From: a filamentous cyanobacterium CCT1 | Lineage (GTDB): Bacteria > Cyanobacteriota > Cyanobacteriia > Phormidesmidales > Phormidesmidaceae | Assembly (NCBI GenBank): GCA_003017855.1 | Contig: PYER01000002.1 | Coordinates: 1 to 64,000 of the forward strand | Length of the DNA: 64,000 nucleotides | Direction: 5' to 3' | Part shown: one piece after another, positions 1 through 8,351 of the stretch | How positions within the stretch are numbered: position 1 is the first letter of the stretch | Layout of the letters: the number at the start of each line of letters is the position of its first letter | Notes under the pieces: model-generated | What the model saw: only the letters and a program-made list of their open reading frames with translations | Databases searched by the model: none | What the model was told of the DNA's origin: nothing | Program-made: the position numbers and the translations under genes

Positions 1-144
1 GTTGGGCTAGCTCCATGCAGAACAGGTTATCTCAGTCTTTCCCCTAACCCTAATTTTTAGTCTTGACGCTGCACTAGGTTGGATCTGCTGAGGTAATGGG
101 CATTCCGATCTAGACTGGAACCACAAGAGGAGGGGACATACCCA

Positions 145-1410
145 ATGACCGACATTCCTCAACCGGGCCACCCACCCATGGAGTGGGCTAACGCTGTGTC
201 TACCTGTCCTTCCCTGGAAGGGGCTGTTAAGGAGGTAGTCGAGCAGCTCCAGGGGCGCTTGACGGCGGCCCCTGACCTGGGGCTGGTGTTTATTTCGTCC
301 TCGTTTACCAGTGAATTTGCCCGGCTGTTGCCCCTGCTGCAAAGCCTGCTGCCGATACCCGCCCTGGTCGGATGCAGCGGCGGCGGTATTGTCGGTACCA
401 GCGCCCAGGGCCGGCCCCAGGAACTTGAAAATACCCCTGCCCTCAGCCTGACTGTGGCCAAACTGCCGGGGGTATCGGTGCGGAGTTTTCATGTGTCGAG
501 CGATGACCTGCCCGATCTTGACAGCCCACCCGGGGCCTGGTCAGAGCTGATTGGGGTCGATCCAGCGCAAAACCCGCAGTTTATTCTGATGGCCGATCCC
601 TTTTCATCGGGCGTCAATGACCTGCTGCAGGGGCTAGATTTTGCCTACCTCAGCGGGGTAAAGATTGGCGGACTGGCCGGCATAGATGGATTTAGTCGCC
701 ACAGCGGGCTATTTTGCGATCGCACCCTATATAGCGAAGGCGTGGTTGGAGTTGCCCTCTCGGGGCCTTTGGTACTTGATACCATTGTGGCGCAGGGGTG
801 CCGGCCCATTGGCCCTGTCTACCGGGTAGACAAAGCTGAGCGCAACATTTTGCTGACCCTGAATACCGCCGATGGCGACGACCCCCGTCCGCCCCTAGAC
901 CTCCTGCAAGACCTGTTTGACACCCTATCGGAAAGCGATCGCAAGCTGGCCCAGAGTTCTCTCTTTATTGGCATTGCCCAGGACAGCTTTAAGCTCACCC
1001 TCGACCAGGGCGATTTTTTGATTCGCACTCTGCTGGGGGTTGACCCCAAAATGGGCGCGATCGCAGTGGGCGATCGGCTGCGCCCCGGCCAGCGAGTGCA
1101 GTTTCACCTGCGCGACGCCCATACCTCCGCGATCGATCTCGAAAACCTGCTGCAGCGCTACCAGCGCCAGGTCTCGGCCTCGACCACAGCCGCCGGAGCG
1201 CTCATGTTTGCCTGCGCTGGGCGAGGCGAAGGGCTCTACGACCAGGCCAACTTTGACTCCAGCCTATTCGCTCAATACCTGCCGGGGCTGCCCCTGGGCG
1301 GCTTTTTCTGCGGCGGCGAAATTGGCCCCGTAGGGCAGACCACGTTTCTGCACGGCTTTACGTCGGTCTTTGGCATTTGCCGCCAGCCGTCGTCGGAAGC
1401 GGAGGGGTAG
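145..1410 (+). CDS. FIST N/C domain signal-transduction protein
   Basis: 421-aa ORF; FIST-like features (FISSSF, LVGCSGGGIVG, IGGLAG, ACAGRGEGLY, GGFFCGGEIGPVG). Confidence 0.85.
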   Translation: MTDIPQPGHPPMEWANAVSTCPSLEGAVKEVVEQLQGRLTAAPDLGLVFISSSFTSEFARLLPLLQSLLPIPALVGCSGGGIVGTSAQGRPQELENTPALSLTVAKLPGVSVRSFHVSSDDLPDLDSPPGAWSELIGVDPAQNPQFILMADPFSSGVNDLLQGLDFAYLSGVKIGGLAGIDGFSRHSGLFCDRTLYSEGVVGVALSGPLVLDTIVAQGCRPIGPVYRVDKAERNILLTLNTADGDDPRPPLDLLQDLFDTLSESDRKLAQSSLFIGIAQDSFKLTLDQGDFLIRTLLGVDPKMGAIAVGDRLRPGQRVQFHLRDAHTSAIDLENLLQRYQRQVSASTTAAGALMFACAGRGEGLYDQANFDSSLFAQYLPGLPLGGFFCGGEIGPVGQTTFLHGFTSVFGICRQPSSEAEG

Positions 1411-1567
1411 TGAGGTGAGGAAGATAAGGGAGATGAGGGAATATAGGCACGGAGCGGCCTCCCGTAGAGTTAGCGAGGAGTGCAAAATTCAAAATTGAGA
1501 ATTCAAAATTTTGCACTTTGAATTTTGCACTTTGCACTCCCCCTTCCTCATTTCCTCACCTTCCTCA

Positions 1568-2500
1568 TCACCTCATCCTCCTCATTTCCTCACCGCCTCC
1601 CAGCTCCGGCGCTGGCGTCACCCCCCGTACCGTCAGCGTGTAGGTCACAGCGCTGGTGCCAATGCCCTGCCAGCCGGTTATAAACCCGCCTTCGTCTAGC
1701 ACGGGCCGATGCTGGGGAGTGGTTACGGCGGCGTAGTAAACTCCTGCAGTAGGTAGAGGTATGTTGTCTAGCTGGGGTTGCAGCACTGAGGTGGTGCGGG
1801 CTTCACCCAGCAGTTTGCCCTGGGTGTCAAATAAGAAGAGGAGGGCACTGTCGTCGGTGTAAAGTATCCCTGGCCGCTGCTGAATGACGTCCAGGTCCAG
1901 GCTGGCGGTATCACCCTCAGCGCCCAGAAAAGCGTACACGTCTACGTAACGGCTCACAGCGCCTGTGGATACACCACTGCCGCTGCGGGTGTTGATGCGT
2001 CGAGCCTCGGCCAGCGGGTCCAGCGGGGTGTCGGCGCTGACGCCCAGCCCGGCCTGCCAGAAAGCTTCTAGCTGTCGAATCGTTTGGTCAGGGATGAGGG
2101 TAGAGCTACTGAGGCCTACGCGGGACGCGGCAGCCCGCTCGAACTGCAGGGGTCGCCCGCTGTAGCCAGGCAAGCCAAACCCCTCCAGCACCGGCTGGCA
2201 GGCGTCAATATTGGTCACAACCGCCTGATTTTGGCGCAAAACCTGCATTTGGCGACGCAGAATTACCAGTTCGGCCTGGGTCTTAATCGGCAGGTCGGGC
2301 ACCTTTTCCAGGTCGCCAGCCCGGGCGATCGCGCTATCCCAGTCGCTCAGGCACACCGCCAGTTGCAGCGACGATCGCAGAATAGCCGTGGATTGAGCCT
2401 GAACGGGAACCGCTGCCACTAGGGCCAGCCCCAGCACAATGGGCAACGCATCCCAAAACCGACCGATTGCCGACAGGCGTATCCATGACCCAACTTTCAT
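1568..2500 (-). CDS. Secreted protein with pre-peptidase C-terminal-like (PPC) beta domain
   Basis: 310 aa; N-terminal signal-like hydrophobic segment; VDVYAFLGAEGDTASLDLDV...LLFLFDTQGKLL pattern. Confidence 0.55.
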   Translation of the reverse strand: MKVGSWIRLSAIGRFWDALPIVLGLALVAAVPVQAQSTAILRSSLQLAVCLSDWDSAIARAGDLEKVPDLPIKTQAELVILRRQMQVLRQNQAVVTNIDACQPVLEGFGLPGYSGRPLQFERAAASRVGLSSSTLIPDQTIRQLEAFWQAGLGVSADTPLDPLAEARRINTRSGSGVSTGAVSRYVDVYAFLGAEGDTASLDLDVIQQRPGILYTDDSALLFLFDTQGKLLGEARTTSVLQPQLDNIPLPTAGVYYAAVTTPQHRPVLDEGGFITGWQGIGTSAVTYTLTVRGVTPAPELGGGEEMRRMR

Positions 2501-2533
2501 TACCGTTGCCTCCTCAAAGCCTACCCGGTGGTA

Positions 2534-3259
2534 TCACTGTACCCACAAGTCTACCGAGGCTCGCCCATAGTGAGCGAAAAAGTCTTCGCAGCCGGTTTCT
2601 TGCCGCCGCTGCCAGGCCCAGAGCTGATCCCCCAGCGAAAAATGCCACCACTCGTTGGGGTGGCGGCGAAACCCGGCTGCTTCCATCACCTGATTGAGCA
2701 GCGTGCGGTGGGCATGAAACTGCTGCTCCGTCGAGATAGGGCTGGCGGCGAAATGGTCGGGGTGCGATCGCGGCGAAACCTCATCAATGGGCGATCCCAT
2801 ATTCACCGCTGCTCCGTCTGTGTCCAAGAGGGTCACATCCAGCGCCGCCCCGGTGCTGTGGGGTGGGGGTGTTACCGGGTCATCGCTGGGCACGGCCCAA
2901 AACTGAATTACTTCGGTCATCACCGCCTCTCGCTGGTCGGCAGTGATGGTCTCGGCCACCCAGCCTCGGGCCTGCACCCGTTCTAAAAAGGTGCGCTCCA
3001 CCATAAACCGCTGCACCGCCAGGGGGCGAAAGGCGTCAAAGACCTGAATGCGCCAGCCCGGATACTGCTGGTGAAGACAGTCTTGAGCCTGCAGTAGGGC
3101 GGCTAACACACCCGCTCGCAGGTAGTAGGGCGACTGGTGGCCGTAGGGTGCCCCCAATACCTGATAGGGGTGGGGCTGGACTAGAGATATGCGATCGCTC
3201 TCAATGGGTACCAGCGGTTCGCCACAGTCGCAGATAGGAATGGCCTGGTAGGGTTTCAT
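2534..3259 (-). CDS. D-alanyl-D-alanine dipeptidase, VanX/DdpX family (M15D)
   Basis: 241 aa; DAFRP, STGAALDVTLLD, EWWHFSLG motifs of VanX-type zinc peptidases. Confidence 0.85.
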   Translation of the reverse strand: MKPYQAIPICDCGEPLVPIESDRISLVQPHPYQVLGAPYGHQSPYYLRAGVLAALLQAQDCLHQQYPGWRIQVFDAFRPLAVQRFMVERTFLERVQARGWVAETITADQREAVMTEVIQFWAVPSDDPVTPPPHSTGAALDVTLLDTDGAAVNMGSPIDEVSPRSHPDHFAASPISTEQQFHAHRTLLNQVMEAAGFRRHPNEWWHFSLGDQLWAWQRRQETGCEDFFAHYGRASVDLWVQ

Positions 3260-3288
3260 AGTGCTCTTTGGCTCAACACCGCAAAGGA

Positions 3289-3411
3289 TTATGGCAGATT
3301 TGACCGGTGCAGATGGCGATCGCGGCGCTCAAAGCGATCGAAGCTGTCCTCAAGACGTGCGCAGCGAGTCATCTCGGCCATAACTTGGCCGCCGCAGTCG
3401 CAACAGGTCAT
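3289..3411 (-). CDS. Small Cys-rich protein (putative zinc-binding microprotein), 40 aa
   Basis: MTCCDCGGQVMAEMTRCARLEDSFDRFERRDRHLHRSNLP; start overlaps LysR stop (ATGA); not in supplied ORF track. Confidence 0.35.
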   Translation of the reverse strand: MTCCDCGGQVMAEMTRCARLEDSFDRFERRDRHLHRSNLP

Positions 3412-4337
3412 ATTTTTGCGCTAAAACCGTTCCGAACATAGTCCAGAAATACCGCTGCTCCTGGAGACAGGCATTTCCCTTTCAGGTAGACCAGGTGCCA
3501 CTGTTTCCTCAGCGAAAATTCTGCAATGGGCAAAATAGCCAGGTCAGTTTCAAGGTCTGTGCGAGACAGCTCTGACGCAGGCAGCACCGCAATTCCTAGC
3601 CCAGCTCGAATGCTGGCCTTGATGGCTTCACTACTGCTCATCTCCAATCGTCTACGAACCTCGATTGCCTGAGCCGTAAAAAAATCTTCCAGCATTTGGC
3701 GACTGGCTGAGCCTGGCTCGTTCAAAATCCATGACTCCTGGGTTAGCTGCTGCGGCGTAACCACCGCCTGCCCTGCGAGGGGATGCTGCTGATGCGCCAC
3801 AATATGCAGCGGTACGTCTATACAGGGCAATACCTCAATCCCGTTCAAAGCTGGCGGCAGGCTAAAAAAGTAAATGTCGTCTTCATTGTTTTGCAGTCGC
3901 TCCAGCAGCTGATGATGATCCCCAATGTGCATCGACAGCTCTAAGCCTGGGTAGCGGTCCATAAACGGTTTGAGCTGCTGAACCAGGGCCGTTTTGCCGG
4001 TTTCAACCGTAGCGACTTTGACAATGCCTTGCTCTAACCCCTGAAACGCCACCAGCGCTTCATCTAGGGTCGAGAGCTGGCCCAAAACCTGGCGGCAGGT
4101 GGTCAGCAGGGCTTCGCCTGCCCTCGTCAGATAAAGCTTTTTGCTAACGGTCTCAAACAGGGGTAGGCCAATCGTTTTAGCCAGCTGCTTGACCTGAATC
4201 GAAACCGTGGGCTGAGTCAAATACAGCTCTTCGGCTGCCTTTGTATAGCTGCCGTGGCGAGCAACCGCCTCAAAAACCTCCATTTGATGGAGGGTAATTC
4301 CCCTGGTGTTGGGCAGTTGCTGATTCATAGCAGACAA
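3408..4337 (-). CDS. LysR family transcriptional regulator (CbbR/RbcR-like)
   Basis: 309 aa; N-terminal HTH (LHQMEVFEAVARHGSYTKAAEELYLTQPTVSIQVKQLAKTIG), LysR substrate domain. Confidence 0.9.
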   Translation of the reverse strand: MSAMNQQLPNTRGITLHQMEVFEAVARHGSYTKAAEELYLTQPTVSIQVKQLAKTIGLPLFETVSKKLYLTRAGEALLTTCRQVLGQLSTLDEALVAFQGLEQGIVKVATVETGKTALVQQLKPFMDRYPGLELSMHIGDHHQLLERLQNNEDDIYFFSLPPALNGIEVLPCIDVPLHIVAHQQHPLAGQAVVTPQQLTQESWILNEPGSASRQMLEDFFTAQAIEVRRRLEMSSSEAIKASIRAGLGIAVLPASELSRTDLETDLAILPIAEFSLRKQWHLVYLKGKCLSPGAAVFLDYVRNGFSAKI

Positions 4338-4362
4338 TGCGCAGTAGAAATACCTACCGAGT

Positions 4363-4384
4363 TTAGCAACATCAATGTTGTTAA
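4363..4384. promoter_or_regulatory. Candidate LysR operator palindrome TTAGCAACA-TCAA-TGTTGTTAA
   Basis: Inverted repeat with one mismatch in the LysR/chrA divergent intergenic region. Confidence 0.5.
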
Positions 4385-4453
4385 AGCAAGAAAATGTGTT
4401 GCTTGATATAGGATTTCGCGCTCGAATCTCGCTACGTTGGCTTCAGCATTGTT

Positions 4454-5722
4454 GTGTTTTCCATGAACCAGCCGCCCAATCTAGACCCTGTAGCTGTAGA
4501 ACCACCCTCAGAAGCGCTATCGGCCCGACTGAAGGAGCTAGCGCTGCTCTTCCTAAAGCTGGGGGCAATCGGCTTTGGTGGTCCGCAGGCTCACATCGCC
4601 ATGATCCACGATGAGGCCGTGGCGCGGCGCGGCTGGTTTGAAGAAGACCAGTTTATTGAAGGAGTGGCGATCTGCGAAATGCTGCCCGGCCCCGCTTCAA
4701 CTCAAATGGGCCTCTACACGGGCTATCTGCGAGCGGGTCAGCTGGGGGCGCTGGTGGCGGGGCTGTGCTTTATTGCTCCAGCCTTTGTCATCCTGGTAGT
4801 ACTGTCCTGGGCCTACTTTCGATTCCAGGGGGTGCCCCAAATTGAAGATTTGTTCCTCGGCATTTCGCCAGTGGTGATTGCCATTATTTTGGGCTTTTGC
4901 TGGAAGCTGAGCAAAAAGGTGATCAAAGACTGGCAGGGGGTGGCGATCGCCCTTGCCGTCCTGCTGCTCTCCCTCGTATTTCGCGTCAATGTGCTGCTGC
5001 TGTTTGTGCTGGCGGGTGTAGCGGGGCTCGTGGTCTATCGACCCGCCTCCTCCAGCGGGCGATCCAGCGCCTGGCTGGCCCCACTGCTGCCAATCACCCA
5101 AAGCGGGCTCACTCTTTTGACTACCGTACCAGGGGAAACCTTGGCCGTCTCTAGCTTTTGGGGCCTAGACCGAATTCAGGACTACGCCCTGCCCCTGTTT
5201 ACCTTTTTCCTCAGAACCGGAGCGTTTATCTTTGGCGGCGGCCTGGTGATCATTCCGCTTCTAGAGTCTGCGGTAGTTGACGACTTTCAGTGGATGACCC
5301 GCAGCGAATTTCTCGACGGTGTGGCCCTGGGGTCGCTGACACCCGGCCCAGTGGTAATCACGGCCGCCTTTGTGGGATTCAAGGTGGCTGGGGCGCTGGG
5401 CGCGTTGGTCGCCACCGTGGCAATTTTCACCCCGTCGTTTTTGTTCATTATGTTTGCCTCGCCCTTCTTGCTGCGGCTGCGGCAAAACCTCTGGGTCAAG
5501 AGCGCTCTCAAGGGCGTCATGCCAGCGGCCCTGGGGGCGATCGCCGCCGCCGCCATTCCCCTGGCCGCCGCGGCGCTGATTCAGCCCACCCTGCCCCGGA
5601 CGGTCGTTGCTTTTACGGTGGGTCTTGCTGCTCTGGTGGCCCTGGTGCGCTTTCGTCGGCCGACCTGGCAACTGGTGCCCGCTGGGGCGATCGCGGGGCT
5701 GCTGGCCGGAGCGGTGGTGTAG
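4454..5722 (+). CDS. chrA: Chromate transporter ChrA (two-domain CHR family)
   Basis: 422 aa; two CHR repeats (FLKLGAIGFGGPQAHIAMIHDE / FFLRTGAFIFGGGLVIIPLLE), PGP motifs. Confidence 0.9.
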   Translation: MFSMNQPPNLDPVAVEPPSEALSARLKELALLFLKLGAIGFGGPQAHIAMIHDEAVARRGWFEEDQFIEGVAICEMLPGPASTQMGLYTGYLRAGQLGALVAGLCFIAPAFVILVVLSWAYFRFQGVPQIEDLFLGISPVVIAIILGFCWKLSKKVIKDWQGVAIALAVLLLSLVFRVNVLLLFVLAGVAGLVVYRPASSSGRSSAWLAPLLPITQSGLTLLTTVPGETLAVSSFWGLDRIQDYALPLFTFFLRTGAFIFGGGLVIIPLLESAVVDDFQWMTRSEFLDGVALGSLTPGPVVITAAFVGFKVAGALGALVATVAIFTPSFLFIMFASPFLLRLRQNLWVKSALKGVMPAALGAIAAAAIPLAAAALIQPTLPRTVVAFTVGLAALVALVRFRRPTWQLVPAGAIAGLLAGAVV

Positions 5723-5793
5723 GCTGCACCGTTCAGGAGGTAACGAGTCTGTGAATATTCTAGATTCGATTGCTTGGAGGTAACGGATGGTGG

Positions 5794-6372
5794 TTAAGCG
5801 CTGAAGATACCTTGGTAGAGATCGTTGAGCGCTAGCTCAACGGGTAATGACGAGATCTGCACGCGGGTGTCTAGACCGCTGTATTCGGTAAACAACCACT
5901 GATGCTCCGATTGCTTTACATACTGTTCTACGTGAGGTCTGTATTGATCGATCAGCAAGTATTCTTGCAGCGTTGCCAACGTGCGATAGGCCTCAAACTT
6001 GTCGCCTCGGTCATATTTTTCGGTAGAGTCTGACAAAACCTCTGCCAGCAACAACGGATTGGTGACCGTATCTTTTCTGCCGGGCTTGAGTTCTACCGGA
6101 TCGGCGGTCACCATACCGTCGGGATAGGTATAGATGTTCATAGCCGGAATCCATAGACGTTGATCGGTAATAAACAAACTGTAGGGTTTTCCTCGCAGAG
6201 CAAACCAGAGCAAGGCATTGAGCGCACTGGCAATTTTGTTGTGCTCAGGGGTTCCCCCAGTCATTGGTATGATTGCTCCGTGGCGGTATTCATGGCGAAT
6301 ATCAGACTCTACCTCTAGAGTCAGATACTCGTCTGCGGTGTAGGTTTTGAGTGAACTAGACGCCAGGGTCAT
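5794..6372 (-). CDS. Uma2 family endonuclease (DUF820)
   Basis: 192 aa; YTADEYLTLE, hydrophilic core with P-D-G-x(n)-LLAEVLSDSTEKYDRGDKFEAYR. Confidence 0.9.
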   Translation of the reverse strand: MTLASSSLKTYTADEYLTLEVESDIRHEYRHGAIIPMTGGTPEHNKIASALNALLWFALRGKPYSLFITDQRLWIPAMNIYTYPDGMVTADPVELKPGRKDTVTNPLLLAEVLSDSTEKYDRGDKFEAYRTLATLQEYLLIDQYRPHVEQYVKQSEHQWLFTEYSGLDTRVQISSLPVELALNDLYQGIFSA

Positions 6373-6465
6373 GGTAGGTTGAGGCCGGTCGAGGTTTAGA
6401 GGCTATTCCCCAGTTTATACCGCTGCTTTCAGCCTGCATTATTCGGGAGGCGACTAAACGGCTCG

Positions 6466-6538
6466 CCATTCCCGCGTAAGCAGGAACCCATTCGAAAGCC
6501 AGTTGTCAAAGCTGGATTCCCGTACTTAGGGGAATGAC
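6466..6538. repeat. REP-like imperfect inverted repeat
   Basis: CCATTCCCGCGTAAGCAGGAACCCA ... TGGATTCCCGTACTTAGGGGAATGAC. Confidence 0.6.
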
Positions 6539-6576
6539 AGCCAATGATTGACGAGTTGACGAGTTAACGAGCTGCT

Positions 6577-6992
6577 ATGGCGACTCAACAAATTACTATT
6601 GAGCTACCAGAGCCGGTGATGCGTCAACTAATGCGTATTGCAGCGAATCCATCGAGGCGCTGGTGGACCAGAGCGTGCTGAGCAATCTACCACCCTCTAC
6701 AGACAATGCTCCTACAGAGTTTCAAGCCGATCTACTGGCTATGCAAACGCTGAGCGTTGAAGAACTGTATGCGATCGCCCAAGCCCAAACCGAACAAGCA
6801 CAGCACAAACGCCACACCAAACTGCTGCAAAAAAAGAAGTCGAGCTACTCACCCTCGAAGAACGCCAAGAACTCTCTGCTATCAGACAATCTGCCGATCA
6901 TCTGATGCTCCGTAAAGCCTACGCCTGGTCGCTGCTTCGCTGGCGAGGCCAAAAAAAATCCTACCCTGGCAGATTTGCCCATTCTAGTATGA
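6577..6992 (+). pseudogene. Frameshifted remnant of a small DNA-binding/antitoxin-like cyanobacterial protein
   Basis: Three frames join into one plausible protein: MATQQITIELPEPVMRQLMRIAA / SIEALVDQSVLSNLPPS...HTKLLQKK / VELLTLEERQELSAIRQSADHLMLRKAYAWSLLRWRGQK / NPTLADLPILV*. Confidence 0.7.
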
Positions 6993-7067
6993 GCACTGCT
7001 GGAAGTCTGCGACGGTTGATGGTCACAGCTCTCCCGCCAAAATTCAAAATCTAAAATCCAAAATTCC

Positions 7068-7766
7068 CTAGGTTGTCACCATTCCATGCTCCAGCGCAAA
7101 CCGCACCAGCTCCGTGCGGCTGTTGGTGCCGGTCTTGCTAAACAGGCGGCTGACGTACTTCTCGACGTTGCGAACGCTGGTGTCGAGGCGGCTGGCGATT
7201 TCTTTGTTCATCAGCCCCTCGGCGACCAGGTCGAGCACGCTCTGCTCGCGGGGGGTAAGGTCGATGCGAATATCGGAGGCCACCTTAGCGATGCCGCCCT
7301 TCTGGCTCAGCATCGCTTTGATTTCTTCAATCTGGCGGGCCATGACGGCGATGTCGGGGATGTCGCCCGAGTCTGGAGTTTGAGCGGCGCGGCGACCGAT
7401 CAGGTTGCTGACCACCGCCACCAGTTCTTCGGGGTCAAAGGGCTTGGAGAGGTAGGCGTCGCAGCCCGAGTTGTAGCCCTGGATGCGATCGCTGGTCATG
7501 CCCCGCGCCGTCAAAAACAGCACCGGCAGCCCCTTAAAGCGCACATCGTCGCGCACCTGGGCCAAAAAGGCGTAGCCATCTACCTGGGGCATCATGATGT
7601 CGGAGATCAGCACGTCGGGGGTTTCCTGCTGGAGCAAATCCCAGCCTTCTTTGGCGTTGCTGGCGGCCCGCACGGTAAAGCCGCTGTCTTCTAGGTAGGC
7701 CTGCACCGCCTCCCGTAGACCGGGCTCGTCGTCTACCAGTAGAATATTTCCGGCTTGATCAGACAT
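7068..7766 (-). CDS. NarL/LuxR-type response regulator (REC + HTH), Ycf29-like
   Basis: REC domain (LLVDDEPGLREAV, LISDIMMPQVDG, YLSKPF) and LuxR HTH (LTPREQSVLDLVAEGLMNKEIASRLDTSVRNVEKYVSRLFSK). Confidence 0.9.
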   Translation of the reverse strand: MSDQAGNILLVDDEPGLREAVQAYLEDSGFTVRAASNAKEGWDLLQQETPDVLISDIMMPQVDGYAFLAQVRDDVRFKGLPVLFLTARGMTSDRIQGYNSGCDAYLSKPFDPEELVAVVSNLIGRRAAQTPDSGDIPDIAVMARQIEEIKAMLSQKGGIAKVASDIRIDLTPREQSVLDLVAEGLMNKEIASRLDTSVRNVEKYVSRLFSKTGTNSRTELVRFALEHGMVTT

Positions 7767-7862
7767 AACACTGTCCCAGATGACCTATTAATGCTCACTT
7801 TAACCCGTAATTGAGAGGCCGGAAGCGGTTCAGCCCCAGAAGGTAGCCAGAAGGCACACAGA

Positions 7863-8267
7863 ATGCAAAACCTGCTGTTTTATTTGGGCTTTGCCACCCT
7901 CATGGCCCACGAACTCGACGCCATGACCCAGGCCGAGTGGCGACTGCTGTTTGTGCTGCGCCGTTTGCCCGACGCTACCGCTGAAGTGGCCTTTGTACTG
8001 GTGCACATTCCTCTGGTGGCGGGGCTGCTGTGGTTAACTAACAGCGACACTCCAGAAATCAAGCGCTGGTCAAGGCTGGCGATCGCTGCTTTCCTCGCCA
8101 TTCATGCCGCTCTGCATAAGCGGCTCGACCATCATCCCCTTTACAGCTTCGATTCGGCTCTTTCTATGGGCTTAATTTACGGCGGTGGCTTGCTGGGCTT
8201 GCTCTATCTGGGGATTGTTTTCGCGAGCAGGCTGAGACAGTCCACGTCAGCTCAAAGCGAGATGTAG
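7863..8267 (+). CDS. Small membrane protein, DUF6713-like
   Basis: 134 aa, several hydrophobic segments, ELDAM near N-terminus. Confidence 0.55.
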   Translation: MQNLLFYLGFATLMAHELDAMTQAEWRLLFVLRRLPDATAEVAFVLVHIPLVAGLLWLTNSDTPEIKRWSRLAIAAFLAIHAALHKRLDHHPLYSFDSALSMGLIYGGGLLGLLYLGIVFASRLRQSTSAQSEM

Positions 8268-8351
8268 CCACCCTGCTCTGACCGGGTCACATTCGAGTCC
8301 TTAGTTCCAAACCGGTCCTCTTTACAAACTTAAATTATCGATCGACTACCA

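Noticed and set aside
7040-7065. AAATTCAAAATCTAAAATCCAAAATTCC AT-rich repeat
   Set aside because: Common short intergenic cyanobacterial AT-rich repeat; not distinctive on its own.
7086-7694. 202-aa plus-strand ORF opposite the response regulator
   Set aside because: Antisense shadow ORF (His/Gly/Val-rich); the minus-strand REC-HTH protein is clear.
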